From: Sphingobacteriales bacterium | Lineage (GTDB): Bacteria > Bacteroidota > Bacteroidia > Chitinophagales > Chitinophagaceae | Reading direction: 5' to 3' | DNA length: 64,000 nt | Assembly: GCA_016708305.1 (NCBI GenBank) | Contig: JADJGB010000008.1 | Coordinates: 496,001-560,000, forward strand | Shown: positions 1-10,383 of the stretch, in pieces | How the letters are laid out: the number at the start of each line of letters is the position of its first letter | How positions within the stretch are numbered: position 1 is the stretch's first letter | Translations under genes and position numbers: made by a program | The notes under the pieces: model-generated | The model's database searches: none | The model's input: only the letters and a program-made list of their open reading frames with translations | What the model was told of the DNA's origin: nothing

Positions 1-147
1 AGAAAAACAACCCTTGTGAAAGCCTTTTTTAATGAACCAAATGTCGCCTATGGTAAGTAATAGACAGTATAGAGTTGTTATTTTTAATGTAGATAAAGGA
101 CTTCAAAATATCTTGTATATTAGCTTAAAAATAGCGGAGAGTCCTTT

Positions 148-1232
148 TTACATTTTCTCCAATTCGTACATCAATTCTTTCAAATCCTGTTTCATCAACT
201 TGATTACCGATTCAAGTTGGTCGTACATTTTTGCCCTGTTCTTTAGCTGATCAGCTGTGTATTTGCCTCCTTCGCCAAAGTATATATCAATTGGCTTTTT
301 GTTCTTTTCTTTTTTATTGGATTGTATTTGACCAAATTCCATCCAGCTATTAATCATTTGCTCTCTAAGAGGCGGTTTATTGGCCTCATCGGGACTATAG
401 TAATTCAGGTAGTACCAGATTGAAGGAGGAAATAGTTCGGAAGATGGGTTGCCCTCCCAAATATCTTTTAAAACATTTCTAACATGAAAAAATCAATTTT
501 TGGTTTTTGTTTAAGAATCAAAAAGCCAAGGATGGCTTCAACTACGCCTGATGTGATGCCAACAATATCGGCAAGATTACCTTTAGTATTTTTAGCAGCC
601 AAAATTCCGGTTACAACGGAACCCGTCGCCCCGGCAATGATAGTTCCAACGGTTAATTTGGATTCGGTATCTGCTTCCTTGTTTTTCATAAAGAAAGCTA
701 TTTGGTCGGCTCTTTCTTCCTCACAATCTATTTCAGATGAAACAGCTGATATTTCAAGAGATGACAAGTCTATTTTCTGATTTATTTTTTGATGTATCTC
801 TATTAGTTCTATTCGGTTTTCGAGTAGCTTGTTTGCCCGATATTCTTTCTTTTTACTCATAAACACTTTCAGTAAATCCAGCGTACCAATTGCATTGGCA
901 ATATTCAGACTGTTGCGACTGAAATTTGCAGTCAACATTGTGTCAAGAGCTATTTTATGAATCGGTTTTGGCAAATCCTCCACTTCATAATTGTAAATAT
1001 TTTGTTGATTGCAATTCCTTTGATTTGAAAATGTGTATAGTTGGCCTTTTTGAGAGGAGACACAGGAGGAAAAAGCTACAATAAACAATACATTTCTTAT
1101 TGAATGATGGTGTAAGTGCTTCAAAATTTGCCTTCCTTTGTTTACCATTGTTCGTTTAATAGAAAATGTATAGAGTAATGTGACTATAGCCAGAACTATT
1201 ATTAGCCACATCTTCTTGTATAATAAAATCAA
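148..1232 (-). CDS. Putative lipoprotein/membrane protein, frameshifted
   Basis: I do not recognise the family. The first part (1232 to 468) has a hydrophobic N-terminus, then a lipobox-like FSSC preceded by LFIVA, a charged helical middle, and two glycine/alanine-rich hydrophobic stretches (TIIAGATGSVVTGILAA and IVGITSGVVEAILGFLIL) near the end. It stops just after a T6 run near 488. One extra T would continue the frame through about 100 more residues to 148, ending in a charged helix (MKQDLKELMYELEKM). The start is uncertain: 1232 is a TTG, and ATGs occur at the MWLII and MVNKG positions. The MVNKG start would give a lipoprotein signal. It lies just downstream of the divIC-like gene on the same strand. 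Confidence 0.5.
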
Positions 1233-1240
1233 GGAATTTC

Positions 1241-1620
1241 TTATTCGTAACTCTTTTTTGTATGGTCTTCCGTTAAAAAAAGGTCTTCATTCTCACGTTT
1301 CATCAGGTATTTTTCTCTGGCAACTTTTTCAATCACTGCAGGGTTGGTTTCCAGATTAGTTTTAATTTGTTTCAGATCTGAAAGTTCTTTTAAAAGTGTG
1401 CCTTGCTTTGCTCCAATTCGTTCAGTTCTTTCTTTCTTTCTATTGTTGTAAGCAAATCATTTTTATCCAAAAAAACCATAATCACCGCAAATGCTACTGC
1501 TGTGAGCAAAAATTTATTGGTTAGAAAACGTGAAATCTTACTCAACGCTCCTCCCCGTTTAACCCTTTTGTTTTCTAATACCGGTTCTTTTTCGGAAATA
1601 AAGTCAACAAATTCTTCCAT
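1241..1620 (-). CDS. DivIC/FtsB-like septum formation initiator, frameshifted
   Basis: This is a small bitopic membrane protein of the cell-division FtsB/DivIC type: a basic N-terminus, one transmembrane helix (KFLLTAVAFAVIMVFLDKND), then a coiled coil (TTIERKKELNELEQSKAHF). The frame stops at a T4 run near 1392. With one more T it continues as KELSDLKQIKTNLETN and then VIEKVAREKYLMKRENE, the typical C-terminal signature of the family, ending at 1241. Total length of about 126 residues fits. Position directly downstream of enolase is a common Bacteroidota arrangement. The single T deletion is probably a sequencing error. Confidence 0.8.
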
Positions 1621-1685
1621 AGCTGCAAGATAAAAAAAACTCTCTGTATTTTGTACAGAAAGTTTTTACACATAGGTGAACAAGC

Positions 1686-2978
1686 TTATTTACTTAAAAA
1701 TTTAATTTTTCCTTTAGGATAAATTGCACTTTCGTCTAATTGTTCTTCAATTCTGATTAACTGGTTGTACTTGGCTATCCTGTCGGTACGGCTTGCAGAA
1801 CCGGTTTTAATCTGTCCGCAATTTAACGCTACTGCCAGGTCAGCTATGGTAGTATCTTCTGTTTCGCCGCTTCTATGGCTCATGATGGTGTTGTAACCAT
1901 TGTGTTGTGCCAGTGTAACGGCATTGATGGTTTCGGTAACAGTACCAATTTGGTTTACTTTTACCAGCAGTGCATTGCCCACGCCTTTGTCGATACCTTG
2001 TTGCAGGCGTTCTACATTGGTAACAAACAAATCATCGCCTACCAATTGTACTTTACTTCCGATAGCTTCGGTAAGCGCTTTCCAGCCTTTCCAGTCATCT
2101 TCGGCCATACCGTCTTCGATAGAAACGATAGGATATTGTTTTACCCAGTTTTCCCAGTATTTTACCAGTTCGTCGCTGCTCATTGCCTTACCGCTGCTTT
2201 TGTGGAAAACGTATTTTTTCTTTTTGGCATCCCAAAGTTCACTGTTGGCAGCATCCATCGCTATTACCATTTGAGAACCTGCTTTAAATCCGGCAGCAGT
2301 AATGGCTTCCAAAACGGTTTCAATAGCTTCTTCATTGCTTTGAATATTGGGGGCAAATCCACCCTCGTCGCCCACGTTGGTGCTATAACCATTTTTCTTT
2401 AACACAGTTTTCAGCGCATGAAAGGTTTCTACACCCCAGCGCAATCCTTCACTAAAAGAAGAAGCGCCCACCGGCATAATCATAAACTCCTGAAAATCTA
2501 TTTTATTGTCAGCATGAGCGCCACCATTCAGAATGTTCATCATTGGGATAGGAAGCGTTTTTGCATTGGTACCACCTACGTAGCGGTACAATGGCAGTCC
2601 GGCTTCTTCTGCAGCAGCTTTTGCAGCAGCCATACTTACAGCCAGTAAAGCATTAGCTCCTAATTTTCCCTTATTATTAGTGCCATCCAGATTCATCATC
2701 AATTGGTCAATTCCGGTTTGGTCCGATACATCCAGACCCAACAAAGCAGGTGCAATGATGGTATTTACATTTTTTACAGCTTTTAAGGTGCCTTTACCCA
2801 AATAGGTTTTTTTGTCGCCGTCTCTCAGCTCTACAGCTTCGTGGATACCGGTACTGGCACCACTGGGCACTGCTGCACGACCAAGCGCTCCTTCATCGGT
2901 TATTACGTCAACTTCAACAGTGGGATTGCCGCGACTGTCTAAAATTTGTCTTGCAAAAACATCGGAAATGTAACTCAT
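1686..2978 (-). CDS. eno: Enolase
   Basis: This cytosolic glycolytic enzyme interconverts 2-phosphoglycerate and phosphoenolpyruvate with Mg2+. The 430-residue frame has full family length and is intact. It starts MSYISDVFARQILDSRG and carries the SGASTG loop, the catalytic NVGDEGGFAP segment, IEDGMAEDDW and VGDDLF metal-binding segments, the catalytic lysine in LLVKVNQIGT and the SHRSGETEDT signature. The divIC-like gene follows on the same strand 65 bp downstream. Confidence 0.98.
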   Translation of the reverse strand: MSYISDVFARQILDSRGNPTVEVDVITDEGALGRAAVPSGASTGIHEAVELRDGDKKTYLGKGTLKAVKNVNTIIAPALLGLDVSDQTGIDQLMMNLDGTNNKGKLGANALLAVSMAAAKAAAEEAGLPLYRYVGGTNAKTLPIPMMNILNGGAHADNKIDFQEFMIMPVGASSFSEGLRWGVETFHALKTVLKKNGYSTNVGDEGGFAPNIQSNEEAIETVLEAITAAGFKAGSQMVIAMDAANSELWDAKKKKYVFHKSSGKAMSSDELVKYWENWVKQYPIVSIEDGMAEDDWKGWKALTEAIGSKVQLVGDDLFVTNVERLQQGIDKGVGNALLVKVNQIGTVTETINAVTLAQHNGYNTIMSHRSGETEDTTIADLAVALNCGQIKTGSASRTDRIAKYNQLIRIEEQLDESAIYPKGKIKFLSK

Positions 2979-3162
2979 GAGAAAATTTTTTATAAATTTA
3001 AAAAAATGGTTCTTTTTCGGAGTTGCAAAGTTACTGAAAGATTTGTGTATAAGCTAAAATAATCATATCTAAAACATTAAAATCATATAAAATATGACAA
3101 AAAACATGTTTTTATGCTTTTGTTAAATCCTGAGGTAATTACTATCAAAACAGGCAATATAC

Positions 3163-4052
3163 TTATTTTTTTGGAGCGTTTAATTTTTTATCAAGATGGC
3201 TGATACCCAAACCTCCCAAAACCATTGCCACACCTACAATTGTATAAAGACTGATTTTATCCCTTACAAGAATTGCTGCAATAATAATTCCAAAATCGGG
3301 CATAAAAACAGCCAAAGTCCTGCCTTTACTGCATCTTCTTTAATTAACCGCAACCATAATAGTACAGCGCCAATTGAAACTAGCGCTGCCAGCCAGAGTG
3401 TGCCTTTCCAGAAATCACCGCCAAAATAATTGGCATTGCTTTTATAAGTAAAAAAAACAAAAGGCATCATAAAAATACCTCCTAACAGGGTTTGCCAGCC
3501 ATTTAAAGTGAGCAAGTGCAAATCGTTCCATTCTTTGGAGGCAAAATAAATAGTGCCCACCGAATAAGAAAACATACTGATGATAAGTACTGTCAGGCCC
3601 CTAACGGTAACTGTAGCGCCATCAAACAGGGGCCAGGCCACCACCACAAAACCGGCAATACAAATTAATATTGCAGTCAATATTATGGCGCTTAATGGTT
3701 TTTTCAGAACAAAAAAAGAAAGAAAACTGATGAAAACCGGACTTGCCGCAACTGTGAGTGCGCCTATACTGGCCGTAACCTCTTTCATAGCTATTACATA
3801 TAACCCCAGATAGATAGTGATGTTGAGCAGCCCATATACTGCCAACTGCTTCCATTCCTTATTTCTGGGCAATCTGTTTTTTAATACAAAATGAGAGGTA
3901 AATAGCATAATGACAGAAGCCACGCCAAAACGGCTGACAGCTACTACTAATGGCTGTGCTTCCTTAAGCGCTATTTTGGTAGCTGTAGAAGCAGAAGCCC
4001 ATAAGATGGCAAATAATAAACCGGCCAAAAACCAGGACTCTTTTTTATGCAT
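3163..4052 (-). CDS. EamA/DMT-family transporter, frameshifted near the C-terminus
   Basis: An inner-membrane drug/metabolite transporter with about ten hydrophobic helices in two EamA-type halves, starting MHKKESWFLAGLLFAILWAS. The annotated frame ends early with LLLQQFL. Adding one T to the T4 run near 3285 restores the expected last helices (PIFGIIIAAILVRDK, then VGVAMVLGGLGISHL) and a lysine-rich tail ending at 3163. The substrate cannot be told from sequence. The frameshift is a homopolymer deletion like many others in this window. Confidence 0.85.
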
Positions 4053-4322
4053 ATTTCAAAAAATGAAGATACATTTTTCCAAAAGATATTAATGATGAAG
4101 TTACCTAAATTATCCAAAAAAAGCAGATGATTAAAATGCAGTTGCCGGGGAGCAAAGGATAAAACCGACGAGAAAATCAAATCAGACCGTCGGTTTCTTG
4201 CTATCCAGGCTTACAATCGTTATCTTTGTATGCATTATTTTAGAATAGAAGGCCTCTAATGGCTGTATAAAAACAAATTGATTAAAAAAGGCGTTATATT
4301 AAAAATTTAATAAATAAAGATT

Positions 4323-4823
4323 ATGGCAAACATTACATTTAAAGGAAATCCGGCAAGTACAATAGGACATCTGCCCGAAGTAGGTTCGCAAGCAAAAGAT
4401 TTTTTACTGGTAGGGGGTGATTTATCAGAAAAATCATTAAATGATTTTATTGGGAAAAAAGCGGTTTTAAATATTTTTCCAAGTATTGAAACTGGCGTAT
4501 GTGCTGCATCAACAAGAAGATTTAATAAAGAAGCTTCCTCGCTTCCTGATGCAGTAGTTTTATGCATATCAAAAGATTTGCCTTTTGCATTGGGCCGTTT
4601 TTGCGGAGCAGAAGGTTTGAATGATGTGGTGGTGTTATCGGATTTCAGAGGAACATTTGGAACCGATTATGGAGTAACTATGGCCGATTCGCCATTTAAA
4701 GGCCTGTTGAGTCGCGCAGTGGTAGTGCTTGACGAAAATGGTGAAGTGATATACACAGAACAGGTTCCCGAAATTGGTCAGGAGCCAAATTATGAAGCTG
4801 CATTAGCAGCATTGAAGGGATAA
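4323..4823 (+). CDS. tpx: Thiol peroxidase (Tpx-type peroxiredoxin)
   Basis: Reduces hydroperoxides using a thioredoxin-recycled cysteine pair. The 166-residue frame is complete. The peroxidatic cysteine is C60 in ETGVCAASTRRFN, and the resolving cysteine is C94 in LGRFCGAEGL, matching the atypical 2-Cys Tpx spacing. The N-terminal FKGNPASTIGHLPEVG is typical. It stands alone, divergent from the upstream DMT gene, and is followed by a strong terminator. Confidence 0.97.
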   Translation: MANITFKGNPASTIGHLPEVGSQAKDFLLVGGDLSEKSLNDFIGKKAVLNIFPSIETGVCAASTRRFNKEASSLPDAVVLCISKDLPFALGRFCGAEGLNDVVVLSDFRGTFGTDYGVTMADSPFKGLLSRAVVVLDENGEVIYTEQVPEIGQEPNYEAALAALKG

Positions 4824-4845
4824 TGTATGAATGAAATGATTTTTT

Positions 4846-4883
4846 AAAAAAGGTTGTAATCCATTTAAATTACAACCTTTTTT
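4846..4883. terminator. Rho-independent terminator after tpx
   Basis: A perfect 15-bp inverted repeat (AAAAAAGGTTGTAAT and its complement) with an 8-nt loop. A T-run lies on both strands, so it can work in either direction. Confidence 0.85.
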
Positions 4884-4936
4884 AAATTCAACAGAAAACA
4901 GTTGTTTGGTTATCTTTACCAAAACTAAGGATCAGA

Positions 4937-5314
4937 ATGGCAGCTTTTATATTTTGGCTTATTATATATTGTATTGTTAGCGCTATATCAATTACTCTTG
5001 TGGGCGACAGGGAACTAATTTCAGGAAATCTGTTAAGCTTTGGCAGTATGTTTTCGCTCATTACCAACTGGAAGTTTATTGTGGCAATGCTGTTTGCTGT
5101 TTTTTCCAGAATAAGTTTTATTATGATAAATAACTCTTTATTAAAAATCCCCCATCTTGCAAATGCTTCCACCTCTATTACGATGCTTGCTACTACGCTT
5201 TCTATTATTACAGTTTTAGTGGCTAATTATTATTTTCTGGGTGAAAAATTCAGCGGTATGCAGCTATTAGGTGCAGGCATTGTCCTTATTGGAATTACGA
5301 TAATGGTAAAGTAA
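4937..5314 (+). CDS. Small EamA/SMR-like membrane transporter
   Basis: A 125-residue integral membrane protein with four predicted helices, starting MAAFIFWLIIYCIVSA and ending LLGAGIVLIGITIMVK. The closing YYFLGEKFSGMQLLGAGIVLIG is the usual end of an EamA half-unit. It could be a four-helix single-EamA transporter that works as a dimer. No substrate clue. It is the last core gene before the first cassette array. Confidence 0.75.
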   Translation: MAAFIFWLIIYCIVSAISITLVGDRELISGNLLSFGSMFSLITNWKFIVAMLFAVFSRISFIMINNSLLKIPHLANASTSITMLATTLSIITVLVANYYFLGEKFSGMQLLGAGIVLIGITIMVK

Positions 5315-5338
5315 AATTAGTTTCCTTCTCTTTTTGCC
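5315..5338. repeat. 24-bp direct repeat, left copy (last codons of the TPR gene)
   Basis: Identical to 45078-45101, where it encodes the last seven codons and stop (AKREGN*) of the TPR protein. Here it lies between the DMT gene and the first attC-like site, with no TPR gene attached. Confidence 0.8.
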
Positions 5339-5464
5339 AACGCCTGACCTGCTTGGAAGGCGGCACTCTAAGCGCTGAATTTCAACCGAAGACGAAACTT
5401 CAAATTTACGAAAAAGTTTGATACGAAGTACGAAACCCGCTCTCTTGCCAAACCCTTGTTCAAG
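5336..5464 (-). repeat. attC-like palindromic site (distal end of array 1)
   Basis: Same architecture as the other sites: an AACG core at 5339, arms, a central segment rich in TTCAA/TTTGA and GAAG motifs, and a GTT core at 5458. The arms (TGCTTGGAAGGCGG and CCGCTCTCTTGCCAAACCC) pair poorly, so it may be a recombinant of two sites. A tyrosine recombinase/IS91 element starts directly at its right edge. Confidence 0.6.
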
Positions 5465-5534
5465 CAACACCTACGCTGAGTCTGTTCTCCGCGAATGTTT
5501 ATCATCTTTACTTTTCATCAAATATATAATAAAA

Positions 5535-6405
5535 ATGAAAGGTAATGAAATTTCTGTGAAAGAACTCAGGACAGATGCAGTAGAATGGTTGCAAAAACTG
5601 CATCAGACTTTAACGGTGAAAGAATACGGGAAAGGTACGATTCGTAACTACAGCCAGGAGATGAAGCTGCTTTTCAAGTACTACAACCACAAATCGGTGG
5701 TAGATATCCGTCAGTCAGATATTGAACAGTATCTGCAGTACATCAAAGAAGTGCATAAAATAGGCAGGGCTAAAGGCCGCAGTGTGGCACAGGCCTGCAG
5801 TTTCTTTTTCAAAAGGGCAATGCCTTCGGCGTAAATTGTACCCTCAATCTGTATCCGCGCAAGCAGTTTATACTTCCCAATATTATGGTGAGACAAGTGG
5901 TCAGGCTGGTTGCAGCGCAATTAACCCTAAAAGCATACTGTGTGATAGGATTGCTTTATGGTTGCGGGCCGCGCATCAGCGAAGTAAGTAATCTTCGGAT
6001 AAAAGATATTGAGAGCGATAACAAGCGCATCAAAGTATATCAGGGCAAAGGCGGCAAAGACCGCTACACACTGCTACCTGAGCATCTGCTATTAAAACTC
6101 CGAGAACTGTATATAGAAGAAGGCCGCCCCAAAGAGTTTCTGTTCACCGGCAAACAAACCAAACGGGCATTACATCTGCGAAGCTTCACAAGTGATTGTA
6201 AACAGCGCCTAAGGCCAAAGCAGGGTATAAAGACAAGCCCTTTACGGCACATACGCTGCGCCACAGTTTCGCCACGCACATGCTCAACTGCGGCAACAAT
6301 ATCCATGTCATCAAAACCCTGCTGGGACATAGTAAAATAGAAACCACCATGGTATATCTTCACTTGCAGCAACATACGCAGGCAGGCATACAATCACCTT
6401 TGGGA
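5535..6405 (+). pseudogene. XerC/D-like tyrosine recombinase, frameshifted
   Basis: The N-terminal SAM-like core-binding domain is visible (TVKEYGKGTIRNYSQEMKLL, then DIRQSDIEQYLQYIKE). After a frameshift near 5815 the catalytic domain follows (IGLLYGCGPRISEVSNLRIK with the first arginine, then KGGKDRYTLLP with the lysine). After another shift near 6250 come TLRHSFATHMLN and LLGHSKIETTMVYLH, with the HxxR, the LGH and the nucleophile tyrosine. All catalytic residues are present but split over at least three frames. It precedes an IS91-type transposase, as in copy A. Confidence 0.75.
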
Positions 6406-6414
6406 CATTGGTGT

Positions 6415-7680
6415 ATGGAACAGCAGCCACTCGTTGAAATCCGGCAGCTGTTGCAAAGCAAAATCTTTGCCCATCCGGAAGTTAAAAGCTTTAATGGATA
6501 TAGTCAGGCTGGGTTGAGTAAACTAAGCCGCTGCCATACATCAGCCATCGGTATGCATCAGTATCGTTGCAGCAACGAGGGTTGCAGCCATGTACATTAT
6601 CAGTATCATAGCTGTGGCAACCGGCATTGCCCAAACTGTGGTGGCACTAAGCGGGAACAATGCCTGCCCGACTGGTCATTCAGGCGGGGATCGAAGACCG
6701 CATGGGAGAGCTATTGCCCACTACTTATTTTCATATAGTGTTTACTTTACCACAGGAGTTAAGATCACTTTGCATGGGCAATAGAAAACGGATGTTTGGG
6801 TTATTGTTCAAAACTGCACAACACACGCTGCTTACGCTGGCCAAAGACGACAGATATATAGGAGCCGTACCGGGTATTGTAAGCATCTTGCATACCAATG
6901 GGCAAGACCTCAACTTTCACCCGCACGTACATTGCATTGTAAGCGGTGGTGGTATTCTCCCCTCTCTTGCAGGAGAGGGGTCGGTGGTGGATCAAAGAAA
7001 AAAGCGTAGCAACGGAAAGTTTTATTTCCCCGCAGGGCAATGGAAAAAAATGTACAAAGGATATTTTATGTCGCATCTGAGAAAATATATTGCCACAGGT
7101 GAGTTGAAATATGAAGACAAGGAAGCACTGGAAATTATAGTTTCCATCGCAGGCAAAAAGAAATGGAACGTATATGCTAAAGCGCCTTTTGGCGGCCCGG
7201 CACAGATAGTGGATTACTGGGAAGATATACCCATAAGGTAGCCATCACTGCATCGTATTATAAAAATAGATGACAAGAATATCAGTTTTCGGTACAAAGA
7301 TTATCAGGATGCCCGCCTGAATGACAAAGTCGGGCAGGACAACAAGCAGAAAGTAATGACCCTTGGCCATGCCGAGTTTTTAAGACGTTTTGAGCAGCAT
7401 ATTCTGCCCAAGGGTTTTGTAAAAATCCGCCATGCGGGTTATTTGCACAGCAAGGATAAGATGAAGCGGATAGCTGAGGTGTGCAAACAATTACAACTGC
7501 CTAAGCCCATGCCTGGTAGCCATACCCGCCACCGTAAGACTGCAGCTACAGACGGGGAAAGACGTAACGGTATGCCCGGTATGCGGCAAGGGGAAACTGC
7601 AATTAGTACGCACCCTGATGTATCATAATGGCAGTTTGGTAGATATTAACGAACTGCGCACCGAGGCTCGCCAGGATTAA
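6415..7680 (+). pseudogene. IS91-type HUH transposase, frameshifted
   Basis: An N-terminal zinc-binding region (CSNEGCSHVHYQYHSCGNRH, then CPNC) leads, after a frameshift near 6660, into the rolling-circle transposase domain with YFHIVFTLPQEL and the HUH motif HPHVHC. The Y2 region is split again near 7240 (VDYWEDIPI, then a second frame FRYKDYQDA). The C-terminus carries HILPKGFVKIRHAGYL and a zinc-ribbon remnant. In the present sequence the recombinase frame reads straight into this gene, with the likely own start at 6415. Confidence 0.75.
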
Positions 7681-7902
7681 AAAATGAGGGTTGATGAGTA
7701 ACGAAAATACAAATACAAAAATGAACAAAGTGCCTGAAAACAAGAGGAGTTTTAGTGTAGGGGATTTTATGTCATTGCGGGTAATGTTATTAAAACTCCG
7801 GATGAAACACTTTCAAAGAATCTTCATTCCAGTCATCAAAACGCTCAGAAAACCGGCTCACTTTAATTTTTTGGGGAATAGATTATTTTTGTGGTCAAAA
7901 AC

Positions 7903-8248
7903 ATGTTGGAACAGTCAGTAATTCAGTTACTTTTACCTGAGGGATTATTAGAGTATTTTGATATTATAGAAGTAAAACAGTTATGCCGCATAAAGGACAA
8001 GCAAACTTTTTATGAGCTTCATTTAGAAGAGCAAAACAGGTTGCATAGCGGTTACAATGCAGTCGATTTTGAATCAAAAGGATTTACGGAGGCAACGATA
8101 CAGGATTTTCCATTACGAGGCAAGGATGTGTTTTTGGTGATTCGCCGCAGGCTGGCGACACAAGCAGGACGCTAAACAAATCGTCAGAAATGACTACCAT
8201 TTCATTGCCGAAGACTCCAGATTAACCAAAGAGCTTGCGGATTTTTAA
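7903..8248 (+). pseudogene. ISAon1-type (ISL3 family) transposase N-terminal region
   Basis: Begins MLEQSVIQLLLPEGLLEYFD and continues to DFPLRGKDVFLVIRRR, then shifts frame near 8155 into HKQDAKQIVRNDYHFIAEDS and RLTKELADF. This is the separately encoded N-terminal, DNA-binding part of ISAon1-like elements, here frameshifted. The catalytic part follows at once. Confidence 0.65.
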
Positions 8249-9160
8249 AAGGTACAGGTAGATACGAGGGAGGATACGATTACTAATATTTGCAGCTAGT
8301 ATGGCGTAAAGCCCTCCACCCTCACCCGTTCCTACAAAAATTTACCAGCGGGTTTAAGGATTGGAGCAAAATCCCATGCAGAAGATTACCTTGTTTTCCC
8401 TGAAAATATGGGCACGCATTTGAGCATTGATGAGGTGAGCCTGTCGCAGGGAGAACTGTACACTTTTATCACCAACAAAAACGGCAGAGGCAAGAAGGGT
8501 TCGCTAATAGCATCTGTAAAGGGCACACTCAGTCAGGATATTATAGGTGTGTTGCTGAAAATCAATGAAAACAAGCGTTTAGCGGTAAAAGAGGTAACAC
8601 TGGATATGGCCAAAAATATGGAAGCCCTGCAACACCTGCGTGTAAAACTCAGGTGGCAGGAATTGGACACCGAAAATAAGGCCATTGATGAAGCCAGAAA
8701 AGCAGGGCGCAAATATGAACCCGAGGCGCTTTCTAACGGCGATACACCCAAACAACTGCTGGCCAGAAGCCGCTACATTCTGACAAAAAAATCAAACGAA
8801 TGGACCGAAAACCAACATCAAAGAGCCACCCTGCTATTTGCAAGACATCCCGAACTGCAAAAAGCTTATGAACACACACTACACTTTAGAAATATCTATG
8901 AACAAAAAAATCCGAACAGTGCAAAAACAATGTTTAATGAATGGATTACCAAAACACATACCGCAGAAATGAAAACCTTTTATACAGTAGCCAATACCGT
9001 AAAAAACAATTTAGATAATATCCTTAATTTCTTTATCAACCGAAATACTAATGCCAATGCAGAATCTTTCAATTCAAAAATAAAACTCTTCAGAGCCAAT
9101 CTCAGAGGAGTAGCAGAAACAAAATTCTTCCTCTTTAGATTATACAAACTCTTCGCTTAG
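8249..9160 (+). pseudogene. ISAon1-type (ISL3 family) transposase catalytic region
   Basis: Frames in the first ~150 bp are broken (fragments of YGVKPSTLTRSYKNLPAG). From 8408 a 250-residue frame is open, with MGTHLSIDEVSLSQGELYTF holding the first acidic residue. It ends NILNFFINRNTNANAESFNS and FRANLRGV, the usual ISL3 C-terminus with the last glutamate (ANAESFN). The central DDE aspartate segment appears shortened, so the copy is probably inactive. It lies between the recombinase element and the hydrolase unit. Confidence 0.7.
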
Positions 9161-9238
9161 TCCCCTTAATTTATAATTGACCCAGAAAACCACCTAAGAG
9201 CAACACGAAGATACAACCATTGGCCGCTGTCGCAGAAA

Positions 9239-9300
9239 GGTTCCTGAGCCTGCCGAAGGAACCGGATTGCAAAGCCCCGGTCGTTTAAGATCGGGGCTTT
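9239..9300. terminator. Two hairpins, the second a likely terminator
   Basis: GGTTCCT...AGGAACC (9239-9262) encloses a CCTGCCGAAGG-type motif. It is followed by AAAGCCCCG...CGGGGCTTT (9271-9300), a GC-rich stem with flanking A and T runs, which looks like a rho-independent terminator. Confidence 0.6.
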
Positions 9301-9366
9301 CTTAGTTTATTTTAAAGCTCGATTATTGGGGGCTTTTTAAATCCGCTTAATGTTTGTGCGGTACTT

Positions 9367-10332
9367 CTACTTTGACTTGGTCTTAAAAAAGTTCCACACC
9401 TCTTGTGCCATTTCTATGTCTCCATTTTGATTACCAACTGTCAATAAAAATAACGGACTATATCTTTGGGCAATACTTGGTTCGGTATGTCCGCCATCAT
9501 TTACTCGATACAAGGCAACTTCTGTATTACTCCCACCATTTTTATATAAGTGCTTTGTAACAGTAGAATTATCACTTGTATTCAAATCGTTTATATTGGT
9601 AATTTCTGGTGTTGGGTTAGTCGCATTTCGTTGAACCCAATATGCAATAGTGTTATCTGTTGAAAAGACTTCCCCTCTATTAGAAGCAATTTGTCCACCT
9701 AAGTAAGGCATAATAGGGTCATTTGTTCCATTCATAAATAATGCAGAAATCTTGATGGTGGAGTTGGTACATTTTGAGTTCACTGCATTTGCTGCAACAA
9801 TGGATGCAAATGCTGTTACTTTGGCAGGAATCTCTTGGGCTAAGCGTATCACTAAGTGTCCACCATTGGAAGTCCCCATAGCGAATACTTTCAATGTATT
9901 TGCGTTATATTTCGTTTTGATAAAGTCAATTAAATTGCTTATAAAAGTAACATCATCTACGAGGGGATTTGTCAGTGCATCATTTCGGCAATCATTCCAC
10001 CCTCTTGAATTTGAAGAACCAAGTGTACCATTTGGTACAACAACTATCACATTTTCTTGCTGGGCAATGTCCAACCAGATTTTGTAGGGGGCTTTTACAC
10101 CTGAAAGTCCTAACATATCATCATAGTTGCTGCCATTCCCGTGAAAAAGAAAGACAATAGGAGCATTAGTTGTATTGTCTGGTATAAAAAGATGATAATT
10201 TCTTTGTGTACCCGAAATATTAATTGTCTGATTTTTAAACAACCCTTTTTCGATGACTGGTTGAATTGGGTCTTTAGTTTTGTTACACCCCAAAAATAGG
10301 GTTGTCAAAAAAAGTATGCTTATTTTTTTCAT
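9367..10332 (-). CDS. Lipoprotein alpha/beta hydrolase (PHB depolymerase/feruloyl esterase-like)
   Basis: A 321-residue exported esterase-like protein. The signal MKKISILFLTTLFLGC has a lipobox with cysteine 16. FLFHGNGSNYDD gives the oxyanion-hole region, GTSNGG the nucleophile elbow with the serine, NGTNDPIMPY the acidic residue and NDGGHTEPS the histidine, in the order of the LpqC/CE1-like family. The substrate is unknown. It is on the minus strand like other array cargo. Upstream of its start is the core GTTAGTCAGAAT, seen also before the GNAT gene, so it is probably a cassette whose next site was broken by the IS110 insertion. Confidence 0.8.
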   Translation of the reverse strand: MKKISILFLTTLFLGCNKTKDPIQPVIEKGLFKNQTINISGTQRNYHLFIPDNTTNAPIVFLFHGNGSNYDDMLGLSGVKAPYKIWLDIAQQENVIVVVPNGTLGSSNSRGWNDCRNDALTNPLVDDVTFISNLIDFIKTKYNANTLKVFAMGTSNGGHLVIRLAQEIPAKVTAFASIVAANAVNSKCTNSTIKISALFMNGTNDPIMPYLGGQIASNRGEVFSTDNTIAYWVQRNATNPTPEITNINDLNTSDNSTVTKHLYKNGGSNTEVALYRVNDGGHTEPSIAQRYSPLFLLTVGNQNGDIEMAQEVWNFFKTKSK

Positions 10333-10383
10333 AATAGACTGTCTGTTTGTATTCTGACTAACGTTTTTTCTTTTCGTTCATAG

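Larger units (their letters stand above)
5461..7680 (+). mobile_element. Tyrosine recombinase + IS91-type element, copy C (degenerate)
   Basis: A diverged relative of the element at 31230-33516: a tyrosine recombinase gene followed by an IS91-type transposase on the plus strand. It abuts an attC-like site exactly as the other two copies do, with a similar start (CACCTACG close to the GTT core). The right boundary is not clear. Several frameshifts break both genes. Confidence 0.7.

Noticed and set aside
32..250. Plus-strand 72-residue open frame at the window start
   Set aside because: Most of it is antisense to the C-terminal part of the lipoprotein gene, and its residue composition shows no domain or signal.
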